Source: Pseudobacter sp.
GTDB lineage: Bacteria; Bacteroidota; Bacteroidia; Chitinophagales; Chitinophagaceae
Direction: 5' to 3'
Assembly: GCA_017849455.1 (NCBI GenBank)
Contig: JAFIGX010000020.1
Coordinates: 124,001 to 188,000, forward strand
DNA length: 64,000 nucleotides
The translations under genes and the position numbers were made by a program. Positions within the stretch are counted from its first letter, which is position 1. The number at the start of each line of letters is the position of its first letter. Below, one piece after another: positions 1-9,700 of this stretch. The notes beneath the pieces are model-generated. The model saw nothing but the letters and a program-made list of their open reading frames with translations, was not told the origin of the DNA and did no database searches.

Positions 1-333
1 GGCGGGTTTGATTGCCGGAGCAGGAGCGCTTTCCTGGGCTTTACCTGTTGAAGCAGCAGCAGCGCCACCTTTCACCAGGGAGCTGATATCTTCACCGGGT
101 GCGCCGATGATGGCCAGCAGGTCATTCACCTGGAGCTTACCTCCTTTATCGGTACCTATATGCAATAATGTGCCGTCTTTATAACTTTCCAGTTCCATGG
201 TAGCCTTATCCGTTTCCACCTCGGCCAGGAGGTCGCCTTTTTTCACCGGGTCGCCTACTTTTTTATGCCAGGCCGCAATCACGCCTTCTGTCATGGTATC
301 ACTCAGGCGGGGCATTAAGATCACTTCAGCCAT
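1..333 (-). CDS. Dihydrolipoamide acyltransferase (pyruvate dehydrogenase E2), N-terminal part
   Basis: The N-terminal 111 codons of a 2-oxoacid dehydrogenase E2 subunit; the gene continues beyond the left edge of the window. Seen: a complete lipoyl domain at about residues 1-80 with the lipoylation motif ETDKATMELES (acceptor Lys43), followed by an Ala/Pro-rich linker typical of the swinging arm. In this family the lipoyl-lysine carries acyl groups between the E1, E2 and E3 active sites. The opening residues MPRLSDTMTEG match the pyruvate dehydrogenase type better than the 2-oxoglutarate type, so pdhC/aceF is likely, but the catalytic domain that would settle the substrate lies outside the window. 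The start is the only ATG that gives a full lipoyl domain. Confidence 0.88.
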   Translation of the reverse strand, partial: MAEVILMPRLSDTMTEGVIAAWHKKVGDPVKKGDLLAEVETDKATMELESYKDGTLLHIGTDKGGKLQVNDLLAIIGAPGEDISSLVKGGAAAASTGKAQESAPAPAIKPA

Positions 334-406
334 AACTTAACTAATGATTTGAAATTTAGTATGTCAGATTACTATTGAGCGTCGAAATTACAGCAAAATA
401 GGGAAT

Positions 407-459
407 AACCAATGCGTAATGGGCAATGACCGATCAGCAATGGATTATGCAGAATTGGC
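407..459. repeat. Degenerate heptad repeat remnant
   Basis: AATG or a close variant recurs every 7 bp (411, 418, 425, 439, 446, 453) between the E2 gene and dnaX. It has the same 7-bp rhythm as the arms of the inverted repeats found elsewhere in the window, but no opposing arm is visible. It is probably a half element or a decayed copy. Confidence 0.4.
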
Positions 460-477
460 GGTATGTAAAAAGTGATA

Positions 478-2307
478 TCAGAAGTCCAGCTCCAGCCTGA
501 GGCGGTCGCGCAATTCCTTCACCAATGGATACTGTTCCACGATCGCCTGATATTGTTGCCGGCTGGTGAGAGTAGGCTCTGCGGTTTCAGCATAGACAAC
601 CTTTTCATCGACCAGGATGCTGAATAAAAGCATGCGGTTATTGAATTGCTGTTGCAGGAATTCAGAGAGCGCCCTGCGTTCCTGCTCGATGAATTTTTGT
701 TCGAGATTATTGTTGGTGATCACTTCGAAATTGCTCTCATTATTGACCTGGAGGCGGGCCATATCGAAGGATTGGGCAGCCGGGTTCTTGTTATTCCTTA
801 ATAGCCGGGTATAGGCTTTCCAGTGTTCGAGCAGTTTTTCTTCGCTTAGTGGGACCAACTGACCGGTATCGCCGGATTGTTTGCCGGCAAATTGCTGCCG
901 GATATTCTGGAGCTTGCCGAGCTTGGTGATGGCGCCAGCAGAGGGTTTGTCGTTTGTAGTTTGTTGTTGAGCGGTTGGGGTCGATGGGGTGGCAGTAGCT
1001 GTGATTGCCGGTTGGGGATTTGAAACTGGCGGTGGCGCTGCTGGCTGCTCTTCAATGATCAGCCTGGCTTCTCCCGAAGGAACTGCTGTCTGTCTGGGGG
1101 CGGGTTCCTGTTTTTTTGCCTCCATTAATGGCAAATTGCGGAAGGCAACAGGCTTTGCAGTATCAGCTACTTTTTTTTTAACAGGTTCATCGCCTGCGCC
1201 GGCGAGTTCAATGGCCTGCTGAAGATAGGTGAGCTTGATCAGGGCCAGTTCGATATGCAGGCGTTTGTTGCGGGCTGCCTTGAAATTGATCTCCGTTTCA
1301 TTCAGGATATTAAGGCTGCTGATCAGGTAAGACATAGGCACCTGTTTAGCGGTAGCGATATACCTGTCCCTGAAGCTCTCCACCACCTGCAGCAGGTTGG
1401 CCACTTTTTCGTCTTTGCAAACGAGCAGGTTGCGGATGAACTCGGCGAAGCCATTCAACACGAGGTCTCCTTCGAATCCTTTGCGGTCGATATCATCATA
1501 GAGCAGCATGGCGCCGGAGAGATCCTGGCGTTGCATGCATTCCATCAGTTTGAAATAATAATCCGCATCGAGGATATTGAGGTGCTCGAGCGTATTCTGG
1601 TAGCTGACCGACCCATTGGTGAAACTGACGATCTTATCCATGATGCTTAACGCATCGCGCATACATCCTTCACTTTTTTGGGCAATGACCTGGAGGGCAG
1701 CCTTTTCAGCATCGATCCCTTCTTTCCGGCAGATCTCTTCCAGGTGTTCCACGGTATCGTTGGTGGTGATCCTTTTGAAATCGAAGATCTGACAGCGGCT
1801 CAGGATGGTGGGCAGTATCTTATGTTTCTCAGTGGTGGCGAGAATGAAAATGGCGTAGGAAGGTGGTTCTTCCAGTGTTTTCAGGAAAGCGTTGAAAGCC
1901 GAGGAGCTGAGCATGTGCACCTCATCGATGATATACACTTTGTAGGTACCGGCCTGGGGCGCAAACCTTACCTGCTCTACGAGTGTGCGGATATCATCTA
2001 CGGAGTTATTGCTGGCCGCATCGAGCTCATGAATATTGAGAGAGCTGCCTTCATTGAAGGAAACGCAGGAATGGCACTGGTTACAGGCTTCCCCGTCTGC
2101 TCCGGGGTTCTCACAGTTGATCGTTTTGGCGAGGATGCGTGCGCAGGTGGTCTTACCCACGCCTCTTGGTCCGCAAAAGAGAAAAGCATGCGCCAGTTGA
2201 TGATTTTTGATCGCATTTTTCAGGGTGGTGGTGATATGTCCCTGACCTACTACCGTATCGAAGGTTTGAGGCCTGTACTTCCTGGCCGAAACGATGAACT
2301 TGTCCAT
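478..2307 (-). CDS. dnaX: DNA polymerase III subunit gamma/tau
   Basis: Clamp-loader ATPase of the replicative polymerase, 609 aa, close to the usual length of tau. Seen: Walker A GPRGVGKT at residues 46-53, four zinc-module cysteines (C65, C75, C78, C81), the DEVH box at 128-131, and clamp-loader domains up to about residue 370. A Pro/Ala/Gln-rich linker follows, then a tau-type C-terminal domain. Codons 377-379 are AAA AAA AAA (a run of nine T at 1171-1179 on the + strand), exactly where the linker begins. Both alternative frames stop within six codons of this run, so slippage would yield a gamma-like protein of about 379-382 aa. Transcribed divergently from nothing obvious; it lies upstream of the E2 gene on the same strand. 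Confidence 0.97.
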   Translation of the reverse strand: MDKFIVSARKYRPQTFDTVVGQGHITTTLKNAIKNHQLAHAFLFCGPRGVGKTTCARILAKTINCENPGADGEACNQCHSCVSFNEGSSLNIHELDAASNNSVDDIRTLVEQVRFAPQAGTYKVYIIDEVHMLSSSAFNAFLKTLEEPPSYAIFILATTEKHKILPTILSRCQIFDFKRITTNDTVEHLEEICRKEGIDAEKAALQVIAQKSEGCMRDALSIMDKIVSFTNGSVSYQNTLEHLNILDADYYFKLMECMQRQDLSGAMLLYDDIDRKGFEGDLVLNGFAEFIRNLLVCKDEKVANLLQVVESFRDRYIATAKQVPMSYLISSLNILNETEINFKAARNKRLHIELALIKLTYLQQAIELAGAGDEPVKKKVADTAKPVAFRNLPLMEAKKQEPAPRQTAVPSGEARLIIEEQPAAPPPVSNPQPAITATATPSTPTAQQQTTNDKPSAGAITKLGKLQNIRQQFAGKQSGDTGQLVPLSEEKLLEHWKAYTRLLRNNKNPAAQSFDMARLQVNNESNFEVITNNNLEQKFIEQERRALSEFLQQQFNNRMLLFSILVDEKVVYAETAEPTLTSRQQYQAIVEQYPLVKELRDRLRLELDF

Positions 2308-2429
2308 TATGGGTGCAATTTAAGAAACAAGGCCATAAAAGGACGGGGGAAAATAAACGGTTGTGAATAAGTTGTTGAAGTGGGAAAACTTAGATAATTC
2401 TATTCGGCATGATACAGAATAGGGACTAC

Positions 2430-2609
2430 CTATTTTGATTTTCTGGAATGCGCTAAAATATGAGATGGGCTTACCACTCCAGGATGCTCACGAATATATT
2501 TCCTAAGCTCTCTCCGTATCCTGCGCAAAGTTTTTTCTTCTTCGGCTTTTGGCATCTGAACACCTATCGGTTCATCACTTAGATCATATACGGGATGAAG
2601 CTTTTTCAT
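2430..2609 (-). CDS. Small basic/charged protein of 59 aa, unknown function
   Basis: A short open frame starting with ATG at 2609. The ATG overlaps the TGA of the upstream GNAT-like gene in an ATGA arrangement, which suggests translational coupling and supports it as a real gene. The product begins MKKLHPVYDLSDEPIG, has a charged helix-like middle (EEEKTLRRIRRELRKYIREH) and ends in a short basic tail. No cysteines, signal peptide or membrane segment. I do not recognise the family. A small charged protein coupled to an acetyltransferase-like gene could be a toxin-antitoxin pair or an accessory subunit; this is inference only. Confidence 0.55.
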   Translation of the reverse strand: MKKLHPVYDLSDEPIGVQMPKAEEEKTLRRIRRELRKYIREHPGVVSPSHILAHSRKSK

Positions 2610-3136
2610 CGGAGACTTTTATAATACAAATCTACTAAAATTTTGGCTTCTTTTTCGAAAATTGCCATTTCGATCCCTGAGATCATTCTGGCCCCAAATC
2701 TACTTTTGTAATGTTCAATCAGGGCGGTTTTGGGCCTGAAGGATACAACACCTTCAAATCCTGCTTCCAAACTTTCCTTACAAACATACGCAATCATATT
2801 ACCGGCCACACCTTTAAACTGCTTGTTGTTGCCTACATTGAACGGCGCTGCCTCTATAAGCCTCATGAAATAATATCCAGCTTCTTTCTTGAAGCTGATC
2901 AACCCCTGGACCGAATCCGGTTCCTCGAGCATCACAAGTTTCATTACGGACTTTTTATCATTATTCTGTAATTCCTCCTTCCAATCAAATTTCCACCCTT
3001 TTTTCCGGCTAATTTTTGGCAGGTCTTTTTTTATCAATGGCAGCACCAGGGTATCAAACGATATACCTGTTGGCACATGAATAATAGAATTGGTGAGGTC
3101 ATCAATAATGGCATCGAACAGGCCTTGAAGTTTCAT
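2606..3136 (-). CDS. GNAT-fold acetyltransferase-like protein
   Basis: 176 aa. I do not recognise a named family, but the second half reads like a GNAT fold. A strand (GYYFMRLIEAAPFNVG) is followed by a motif A-like stretch (KGVAGNMIAYVCKESLEAGF), then a strand and a helix with the typical late Tyr/Phe pair (IEHYKSRFGARMISG) and a closing strand. The N-terminal 80 residues are Lys-rich and unassigned. No signal peptide, so probably cytosolic. The stop overlaps the start of the downstream 59-aa gene by 4 bp. The pair looks somewhat AT-richer than its neighbours, which may mean acquisition. Substrate unknown. Confidence 0.6.
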   Translation of the reverse strand: MKLQGLFDAIIDDLTNSIIHVPTGISFDTLVLPLIKKDLPKISRKKGWKFDWKEELQNNDKKSVMKLVMLEEPDSVQGLISFKKEAGYYFMRLIEAAPFNVGNNKQFKGVAGNMIAYVCKESLEAGFEGVVSFRPKTALIEHYKSRFGARMISGIEMAIFEKEAKILVDLYYKSLR

Positions 3137-3334
3137 GCAGACGGGGATTGAGATTTGAAAAAAATAGTGAACAATCCGCCTGCGATCTGAATGGTTGGGA
3201 AGTGTAAGGGGTGCAAATGTAGAAGAATTATTTTCTTATCCAAAGAAATGAAACAATTTTTTAGTGTATATATTAACGTTATATACGTAAATCACCCCAA
3301 ATCCACAATCCCGGATTATTATTACTTTTGCCGC

Positions 3335-4507
3335 ATGACTAAAGTGATCCTAAAAAAGAAGATCAGCCAACGGGTGATGAATGGCCATCCCTGGATCTTT
3401 GCCAATGAAGTGAACCTGACAGAAGGGGATGTGACCCCGGGCGCTACTGTAGAAGTGTATACCCACGATAAGAAATTCGTCGGTAAAGGATATATCAATC
3501 CACAGTCGCAGATATTGGTGCGATTGCTGACCCGCGACAAACAGGAAACCATAAACGAAGATTTCTTTTACCGCCGCTTGCAGGGGGCCTGGCAATACCG
3601 CCAGCACCTGGGCTATATCGAGAACTGCCGGCTGATATTCGGAGAGGCCGATTACCTGCCTCAACTGATCATCGATAAGTTCAATGATTATTTTGTGATC
3701 CAGACCCTGGCCCTCGGCATCGATGTGTGGAAGCCCGCCATTGTTGCGGCCTTGGAAAAAATATTTCAACCCAAGGGCATTTACGAACGGAACGATGTGC
3801 CTGTTCGTGAGCTGGAAGGGCTTCCGCAACAGAAAGGGTTCCTGTCGGCCCCTTTCGATACCACCATTACCATTAAGGAGAATGGTCTTCAATTCCTGGT
3901 CGACGTCGAGAATGGCCAGAAGACGGGATACTTCCTCGATCAGCAGGATAACCGCCGTGCCATCCGTCATATCGTGAAGGGGGCCGATGTGCTCGGCGCT
4001 TTCACTTACACGGGAACATTCGAGATCCATGCAGCCCATTACGGAGCGAGATCAGTACTCGGACTGGATATCTCCGAGAGTGCCGTTGCACAGGCCACCC
4101 GGAACGCAGCGCTCAATGGCCTTGATCATATTTGCCGGTTCGAGCGGGAAAATGCATTCGATGTGCTGAAAGCCTGGGCCAGGGAAGGAAGGCAATACGA
4201 TGTGGTCATGCTCGACCCGCCCTCTTTCACGAAAACAAGGGATAATATCCAGAAAGCGATCACCGGGTATAAAGAGATCAATCTCCGTGGTATGAAGCTC
4301 GTTAAGCCCGGTGGGTTCCTGGTCACCTCCAGTTGCACCAATCTCGTACAGCCCGACCTTTTCCTCGAGATCATCCAAATGGCGGCCAGGGACGCACGCA
4401 GGAAACTCAGGCAGGTCACCTTCCAGGCGCAGGCTGCCGATCACCCGATCGTTTGGGGATGGGAAAACACTCAATACCTTAAATTCCTGATCGTACAGGT
4501 GGAATGA
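3335..4507 (+). CDS. Class I SAM-dependent rRNA methyltransferase (RlmI-like)
   Basis: 390 aa from the chosen ATG. Seen: N-terminal PUA-like domain (residues 1-80, KISQRVMNGHPWIF), a central EEHD-like region, and a Rossmann methyltransferase domain with motif I around VLGAFTYTGTFEIHAA, the catalytic-loop motif LDPPSFTKTR and the conserved SSCTN motif. In this family (COG1092; E. coli RlmI makes m5C1962 in 23S rRNA) the DPPSF and SSC motifs line the target-base pocket. The open frame runs 48 codons further upstream, but that stretch is AT-rich non-coding-looking sequence. A TAnnTTTG-type box (TACTTTTG, 3323-3330) lies only 4 bp before this ATG, which would make the mRNA nearly leaderless. The exact target base cannot be read from the sequence. 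Confidence 0.9.
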   Translation: MTKVILKKKISQRVMNGHPWIFANEVNLTEGDVTPGATVEVYTHDKKFVGKGYINPQSQILVRLLTRDKQETINEDFFYRRLQGAWQYRQHLGYIENCRLIFGEADYLPQLIIDKFNDYFVIQTLALGIDVWKPAIVAALEKIFQPKGIYERNDVPVRELEGLPQQKGFLSAPFDTTITIKENGLQFLVDVENGQKTGYFLDQQDNRRAIRHIVKGADVLGAFTYTGTFEIHAAHYGARSVLGLDISESAVAQATRNAALNGLDHICRFERENAFDVLKAWAREGRQYDVVMLDPPSFTKTRDNIQKAITGYKEINLRGMKLVKPGGFLVTSSCTNLVQPDLFLEIIQMAARDARRKLRQVTFQAQAADHPIVWGWENTQYLKFLIVQVE

Positions 4508-4527
4508 TAAAGAGAGAGATCAATGGA

Positions 4528-4875
4528 TCATTTCGATACCTGGAATTTGCCGGAATCTACCAGCTTGCCGCTTTTGTCTTTCAATTGGAAAATGTAAACA
4601 CCGCGGAAGAAATCGGAGAGGTTCACGATGGTGCGGGGTGAAATATTACTGATATCATAGACCTTTTTACCCAGCAGGTTATAGATCTGGAAAGTAAGAT
4701 TTTGCCTGTAGTCTCTCTGAAAATCGAAGGTGATGAAGGAGGTGGCCGGGTTGGGGTAAAACTTTATCATCCGCGCAACCGGCTCGGATGGCGGTGGTGA
4801 GGGAGTTTTTTCCTGGCTCCTCGCCGGGGTACTCAACATTAAAAGGATAATGGATAGTGCGTAAAAAATCCTCAT
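4528..4875 (-). CDS. Small secreted protein with T9SS type A sorting domain
   Basis: 115 aa from the ATG that starts a clean signal peptide (MRIFYALSIILLMLSTPARSQ); an ATG ten codons upstream is possible but would put charged residues before it. After a short Pro-rich spacer the whole remainder is a T9SS C-terminal sorting domain. It has the characteristic YPNPA near its start, IYNLLGKKVYD in the middle and GVYIFQLKDKSGKLVDSGKFQV at the end. So it is almost a bare sorting domain with no separate cargo domain, which is unusual. Expected to cross the outer membrane by T9SS, with the sorting domain normally removed. Convergent with the RlmI-like gene. Confidence 0.85.
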   Translation of the reverse strand: MRIFYALSIILLMLSTPARSQEKTPSPPPSEPVARMIKFYPNPATSFITFDFQRDYRQNLTFQIYNLLGKKVYDISNISPRTIVNLSDFFRGVYIFQLKDKSGKLVDSGKFQVSK

Positions 4876-5057
4876 GGATCTTTGTTTTTTACTCTTGCAG
4901 TCCAAAATAGACCCTTTTAACCAAATTTACAACCCTTTTCACAATTTTAGTTACCGCAGGCGCTGATTTTCTCCATAAGTTAATGGGCTTTAACGTTTTG
5001 TTGGAGAACGCACAAAGAGGGCCGCTACAAAGTACTAAGGCTCAAAGGGCAATAATT

Positions 5058-5537
5058 TTATTTCAATCCTGCCAGTACCGCCTCTATGGCGCCAAAATTG
5101 GGAATATCCGTGGCATTTTCCAATACTTCGGCATACTGCACGGTACCATCCCCGTCGATCACGAAAGCCGACCTTTTCGATACGCCCTTCATTTCGAATA
5201 CAAAGGTATCGTAGAGGGCGCCATAGGCTTTGGACACTTCTTTATTGAAATCGCTCAATAAGGGAAAATTGAGCTTTTGCTCTTCCTTGTATTTGGCCAG
5301 GGTAAAAACGGAATCCACACTGATGCCCAATACCTGCGCGTTCAAGTTATTGTAAACATCTATATGATCACGCACACTGCAAAGCTCTTTCGTGCAGGTG
5401 CCTGTAAATGCCTGCGGAAAGAACAGCAATAAAACATTCCTGCCGTTGAAATCATCCAGGTTCACCCTGTTCTTTTCTGAGTTGAAGAGCGAAAATTCAG
5501 GCGCTTTCTGCCCGGTTTCAATTTTCATATTATCCAA
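5058..5537 (-). CDS. Thioredoxin-type peroxiredoxin (AhpC/TSA, AhpE-like)
   Basis: 159 aa. Reduces hydrogen or organic peroxides in the cytosol. Seen: peroxiredoxin fold with the active-site region PQAFTGTCTKELC, in which the first Cys (about residue 48) is the peroxidatic one in the PxxxTxxC context. The second Cys, five residues later, is placed as in atypical 2-Cys (Bcp/PrxQ-like) enzymes. The catalytic Arg-containing strand (SKRSAFVIDGDG) follows. Length and the order of motifs fit the AhpE/redoxin group. The start could equally be the ATG three codons downstream. Monocistronic by its surroundings. Confidence 0.9.
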   Translation of the reverse strand: MDNMKIETGQKAPEFSLFNSEKNRVNLDDFNGRNVLLLFFPQAFTGTCTKELCSVRDHIDVYNNLNAQVLGISVDSVFTLAKYKEEQKLNFPLLSDFNKEVSKAYGALYDTFVFEMKGVSKRSAFVIDGDGTVQYAEVLENATDIPNFGAIEAVLAGLK

Positions 5538-5634
5538 TTCTTTAAGGGCGCTAAAATACGGATATTTTGCCGCCGCTGCCGGGATGCATCCTGTACTTTA
5601 ATACAATCTTCATCCACCGTGCGGGTGGCAGTAG

Positions 5635-6708
5635 TTAGAAACGGGGGCATAACACTTTATCACGGCTCGAATTGTGCCTGTCGAGGAACCCGATATAGGA
5701 GAGTGATAGTTCAAACCCGCCCCTTCCCTGGCTGGCTGTCTTCAATTGAGATACATTCACATCGTAACTGATAGCCAGTGACAGCGGGTTTTTTTGAATT
5801 TTCAATACAGGGATCAGCGCATCCTTCCAGCGCAGGAAGCCGCCTAAGGATAAAGTATAAAGTGGATAATCGGGTTCATCTCCCAGTTTATAGGAATACA
5901 GTGCGCCGCCGACCGTTTCATTGAAACTTCCCTGTATCGTATGGTCGGCCTGGATAGTGAAATAGGAGTATTCATCGATATCGAATTTCACCCCTGCTGA
6001 AAAAAGATATTTCGGTTGTAGCTCTATGTTGGGATTTTTATAGAATGAATTTTTCGGTCTGTTGAGGTGGTGATAGGCAGCGCCGAGGAACATGCTATTG
6101 CGCTGATCTGTTCCGAATGTAGTGTTGAAGCTCATGCCAACGCTGGCATCCCAGGTGGTGAAATTGGGAGAGTTGAAGGTTTCCCCATTGGGCAATGTGG
6201 GGTTGAACCCCCCGCCATTATACTGCTCGTCGGTAGTGATCTTCGACATATCGAGGCTCTTACGCACCATCCCTCCCATGAAGCCCAGGGAGAGATACAT
6301 TGTTTTTTCATTGCTGAGCGATTTATGATAGTTCAGTGCCGGCAGCAGGTGAGTAGTGGTGAGTGCTACAGTCCCGGCCCTGTCGTACAATACCTGCAAA
6401 CCGGCGGTCATGAAATCATCCCCCCTGCCGATGGGCATCTTGTATTCGGCATTGAAAGAACCGGTGCGATAGGCATTGGTGACACTGTTCCATTGGTCGC
6501 GGTACACCCCCTGCACACGGATGTCTCCTTCGAAAATGCCCGCCAGGGAAGGATTGCGCAGTAAGGGCGCTTCGAAGAATTGCGAAAAGTGAATATCCTG
6601 TGAAAGGGCCGTCCATGATGCGCACATCAGTATTCCGCCCAGGAAACACCTCATCATTCTCTGTCTGGTTCTCATAGCACAAATTTTGATATTGAGTAAT
6701 GGTTTCAT
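5635..6708 (-). CDS. PorP/SprF family type IX secretion membrane protein
   Basis: 357 aa. Seen: N-terminal signal sequence, then the family signature at the start of the mature part (QDIHFSQFFEAPLLRNPSLAGIFEGD shortened: HFSQFFEAP..NPSLAGIFEG) and repeated beta-strand pairs ending in SLSYIGFLDRHN and a terminal Phe, as expected for an outer-membrane barrel. Proteins of this family sit next to large T9SS type B cargo and help attach or display it (SprF with SprB in Flavobacterium). Here it is the last gene after two giant PKD proteins, 19 bp behind the nearer one, so it most likely serves them. The ATG twelve codons downstream would also give a signal peptide. Confidence 0.92.
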   Translation of the reverse strand: MKPLLNIKICAMRTRQRMMRCFLGGILMCASWTALSQDIHFSQFFEAPLLRNPSLAGIFEGDIRVQGVYRDQWNSVTNAYRTGSFNAEYKMPIGRGDDFMTAGLQVLYDRAGTVALTTTHLLPALNYHKSLSNEKTMYLSLGFMGGMVRKSLDMSKITTDEQYNGGGFNPTLPNGETFNSPNFTTWDASVGMSFNTTFGTDQRNSMFLGAAYHHLNRPKNSFYKNPNIELQPKYLFSAGVKFDIDEYSYFTIQADHTIQGSFNETVGGALYSYKLGDEPDYPLYTLSLGGFLRWKDALIPVLKIQKNPLSLAISYDVNVSQLKTASQGRGGFELSLSYIGFLDRHNSSRDKVLCPRF

Positions 6709-6727
6709 AGGATCGTCAAAAGGTTTT

Positions 6728-9700
6728 CTATCGTACCAGCATCACATTGCCTTTGAAAGGAACAATGGATGCGTTCTCACAAATGAATTCTATAATGTAT
6801 ACATACACGTCCTGGTTGGCAGGTTTTCCTTTGTAGGTACCGTCCCATCCGGCCGAGGCATCATTGGCACTGAAATTATGCTTTTCAAAGACCAGTTCTC
6901 CCCATCGGTTGAATATCTGCATATTGCTTATGCGTGTAATGCTGCTGCCTCTTGGATAAAACCTGTCATTATGCCCATCCCCGTTAGGGGAGAAGGTATT
7001 TGGAATGAAATAATTCTTTTCATTGCATATCACCGTTATCGTGATATCCTTGTTGTTAATGCATCCGTATTTGTCTTCCACCTTCACATTGTATTTGGTA
7101 TTGAATTTCGGATTGGCGAATGGGGTGGGGCAATCGGTGCAGCCCAGGTTGGTTGGCGGCGACCAGGTGTATTTGATCACGTCGGGGCCATAGGTAACGG
7201 GCATGGTCACTCCGGAGCCCACCACAATCACGGGATCTTTTCCCATGTCGATAGCAGGGGTTGGTGGCACCAGGATATTTTTGGAAGTATTGTTCTTGCA
7301 TCCAAGCAGGTTCGTGGCTTCCAGTTGCAGGGTATAATTGCCTGCCTGCGCCCAGGTGGCTGATGTCTGCGGGTTGGAAGTGGAGCTTCCACCTCCGGCA
7401 AGATCCCATTTCCAGGTGATGGCGGTATCAGGTACGGAAAGGGCGCTCTGCAGGTCCAGGATATCGTTGATACAAACAAAGTCTTTGCTGATGATCTGCG
7501 GGGTGGGTGTGCGGTATACCCGAACGGTATCTGCCAGGTAGCTGGTACAGCCGGCTTCGGTGGTCATGGTCAGGCGGACCTCGAATGTGCCTGGCTGTGT
7601 GAACCGGTGAATGGGGTCTCTGTCAGTGCTGGAATTGCCGTCGCCAAAGGTCCAGGTGCGGGTCCTGATCGGGTCCTGCCGCTGGATGGTATAGTCGGTG
7701 AAATAGACGTCGCCCTGATCGCAGAATTTATTTCTATCCATGCCGAACAGCACCGGCACCCCGATCACACGGATAGTGCTGGGTCCTCCGATACCAACCT
7801 GGCAACCCTGTTGATCGTTCAGCACCAGGGATGGTGCATAATAGTTCGGTGTATTATAAAAATGACGGAGTTTTTTAGTTTGGGTGTTATCCTGCGCCCC
7901 ATCGCCGAAATAGAAAGTGAAGGTGGTGGAAGGTGGTGTGGTGATGGAGAAATCCACTGTCAATGTATCGCAGGTAGGGTTTGCATTGTAGAGAATGCTG
8001 GTATTGGTATAAGGGTTATACACGTTAATCGTGTCGCTGATGGAATCGAGACATCCTCCATAGCCCACCAGGTAAAGTTTTGCTACAAACTGGCCATAGT
8101 TATTGTAGAAATGGGTTGGATTGGTGAGAGATGAGGTGCTTCCATCCCCAAAATCCCAGTAGAACGATTCATAGTCCGATCCGCCAAAAGTGAATTTGGT
8201 TTCAATGGGCGGACAGATGGTAGTGGTATCGGCGATATTGAATGCTGGTTTGGGGGCCTTTACTTTGATATAACTGGATAGTGTAACCGAATCCTGGCAT
8301 CCTACCAGGTCTTTTACCACCAGTTTTACAGGGTAAGCGGCATCAGGTGGGGGATAGGCGTGTACGGGATTCTGAAGGGTTGAACCACTGCCATCGCCAA
8401 AATCCCATCGATAGGTAAGCCCATACCCTTTGGATGTATCGGTGAACTGGATATCTGTGCGTGGGCAGATGGTAGTATAATTGGAAGTGAAGCCAGGCAC
8501 AGGTTGTGTGATCTGGATGGTGTCCGGAGATTCGAAACTATGCTGACAGCCTTTGTCGTCTTCCACGGTCAGCCTGGTCACATATCTGCCGGTATCCCTG
8601 TATTGATGGGAAAAAGGCGGGCTTGTGAATGCCTGGGCAGGCCCATCTCCAAAATCAAACGTCCATTTCCGGATGGTGGCGGCAGGAGTCGAGAGGTCGT
8701 TGAAATCGATAGTAGCATTCCTGCAACCACCCCTGGCTGAAGCAGTGAAATTGGCTGTAGGGCCCGTGACGGTAATGGCTGTATTATCGGTGACGGTAGA
8801 TTGGCAGCCGTTGATATCTGTGATCCTGAGCCCTATACCATAAACCCCCGGGTTGGGGAAAATAATGGTGATGCTCTGCCGGTCGGGCGTGAAGGGGCCA
8901 CCATTGACCGACCATTCATATTGCCTGATATTCGCCGGGTTGCTGCCTGTGGCGGTCAACAGTATTTGCTGATCTTTACAGGCTGCCGAAGGGCTGGCAA
9001 TGAAACCGGCTTTCTCGGACAGCACCTCTACTACTTTTTCGATGGTATGAGTGCAGGAGCCATTCGTAACAGTCAGTCTGACCGTGTAGTTGCCCACGCC
9101 CGGATACCTCACCGCAGGCGGGTTCTGGCCGGTGAACGTTGCAGGTGTGCCCCCTGTAAATTCCCACGACCAGCTTTCGGCGCCGTATACAGGATTGGTA
9201 ATGGATTTGTTGGTGAATACAACTTCTCCAAGGCTGGTACAACTGACATCGTACGTGAAATCGGCTACCGGTGGTTTTATGTGGATGGTTTTGGATACGG
9301 GTATGCCCTGACACCGGTTGTTGTACGCCGTTAGTTTTACTGTATATGTGCCTGTATCTGCGTACCTGTGTTCAGGGTTTTGGATGATGGCATTCTGCCC
9401 ATCACCGAAATCCCAGGTCCACTGATCAACGAACGGTGCGGGAGGCGTTGATTGATCGGTGAACTGTACCAGGTACGTGGCACAGGCGTCTGTGGAAGAC
9501 ATATCAAAATCGACCGTTGGCGGTGTCCCTATCCTGATACCATTGGGCATTACCAGCGTTTCGGTGCAATTACCATTGGTAGTGATCCTGAGCGTAAGCG
9601 TATAATTGCCGGGAGTGGAATAGGTTACTGGTGGCGGGTTCTGCAAATTGCTGGTAACGCCGTTGCCGAAATCCCAGAACCAGGAAGCTACGCCGTCGAT

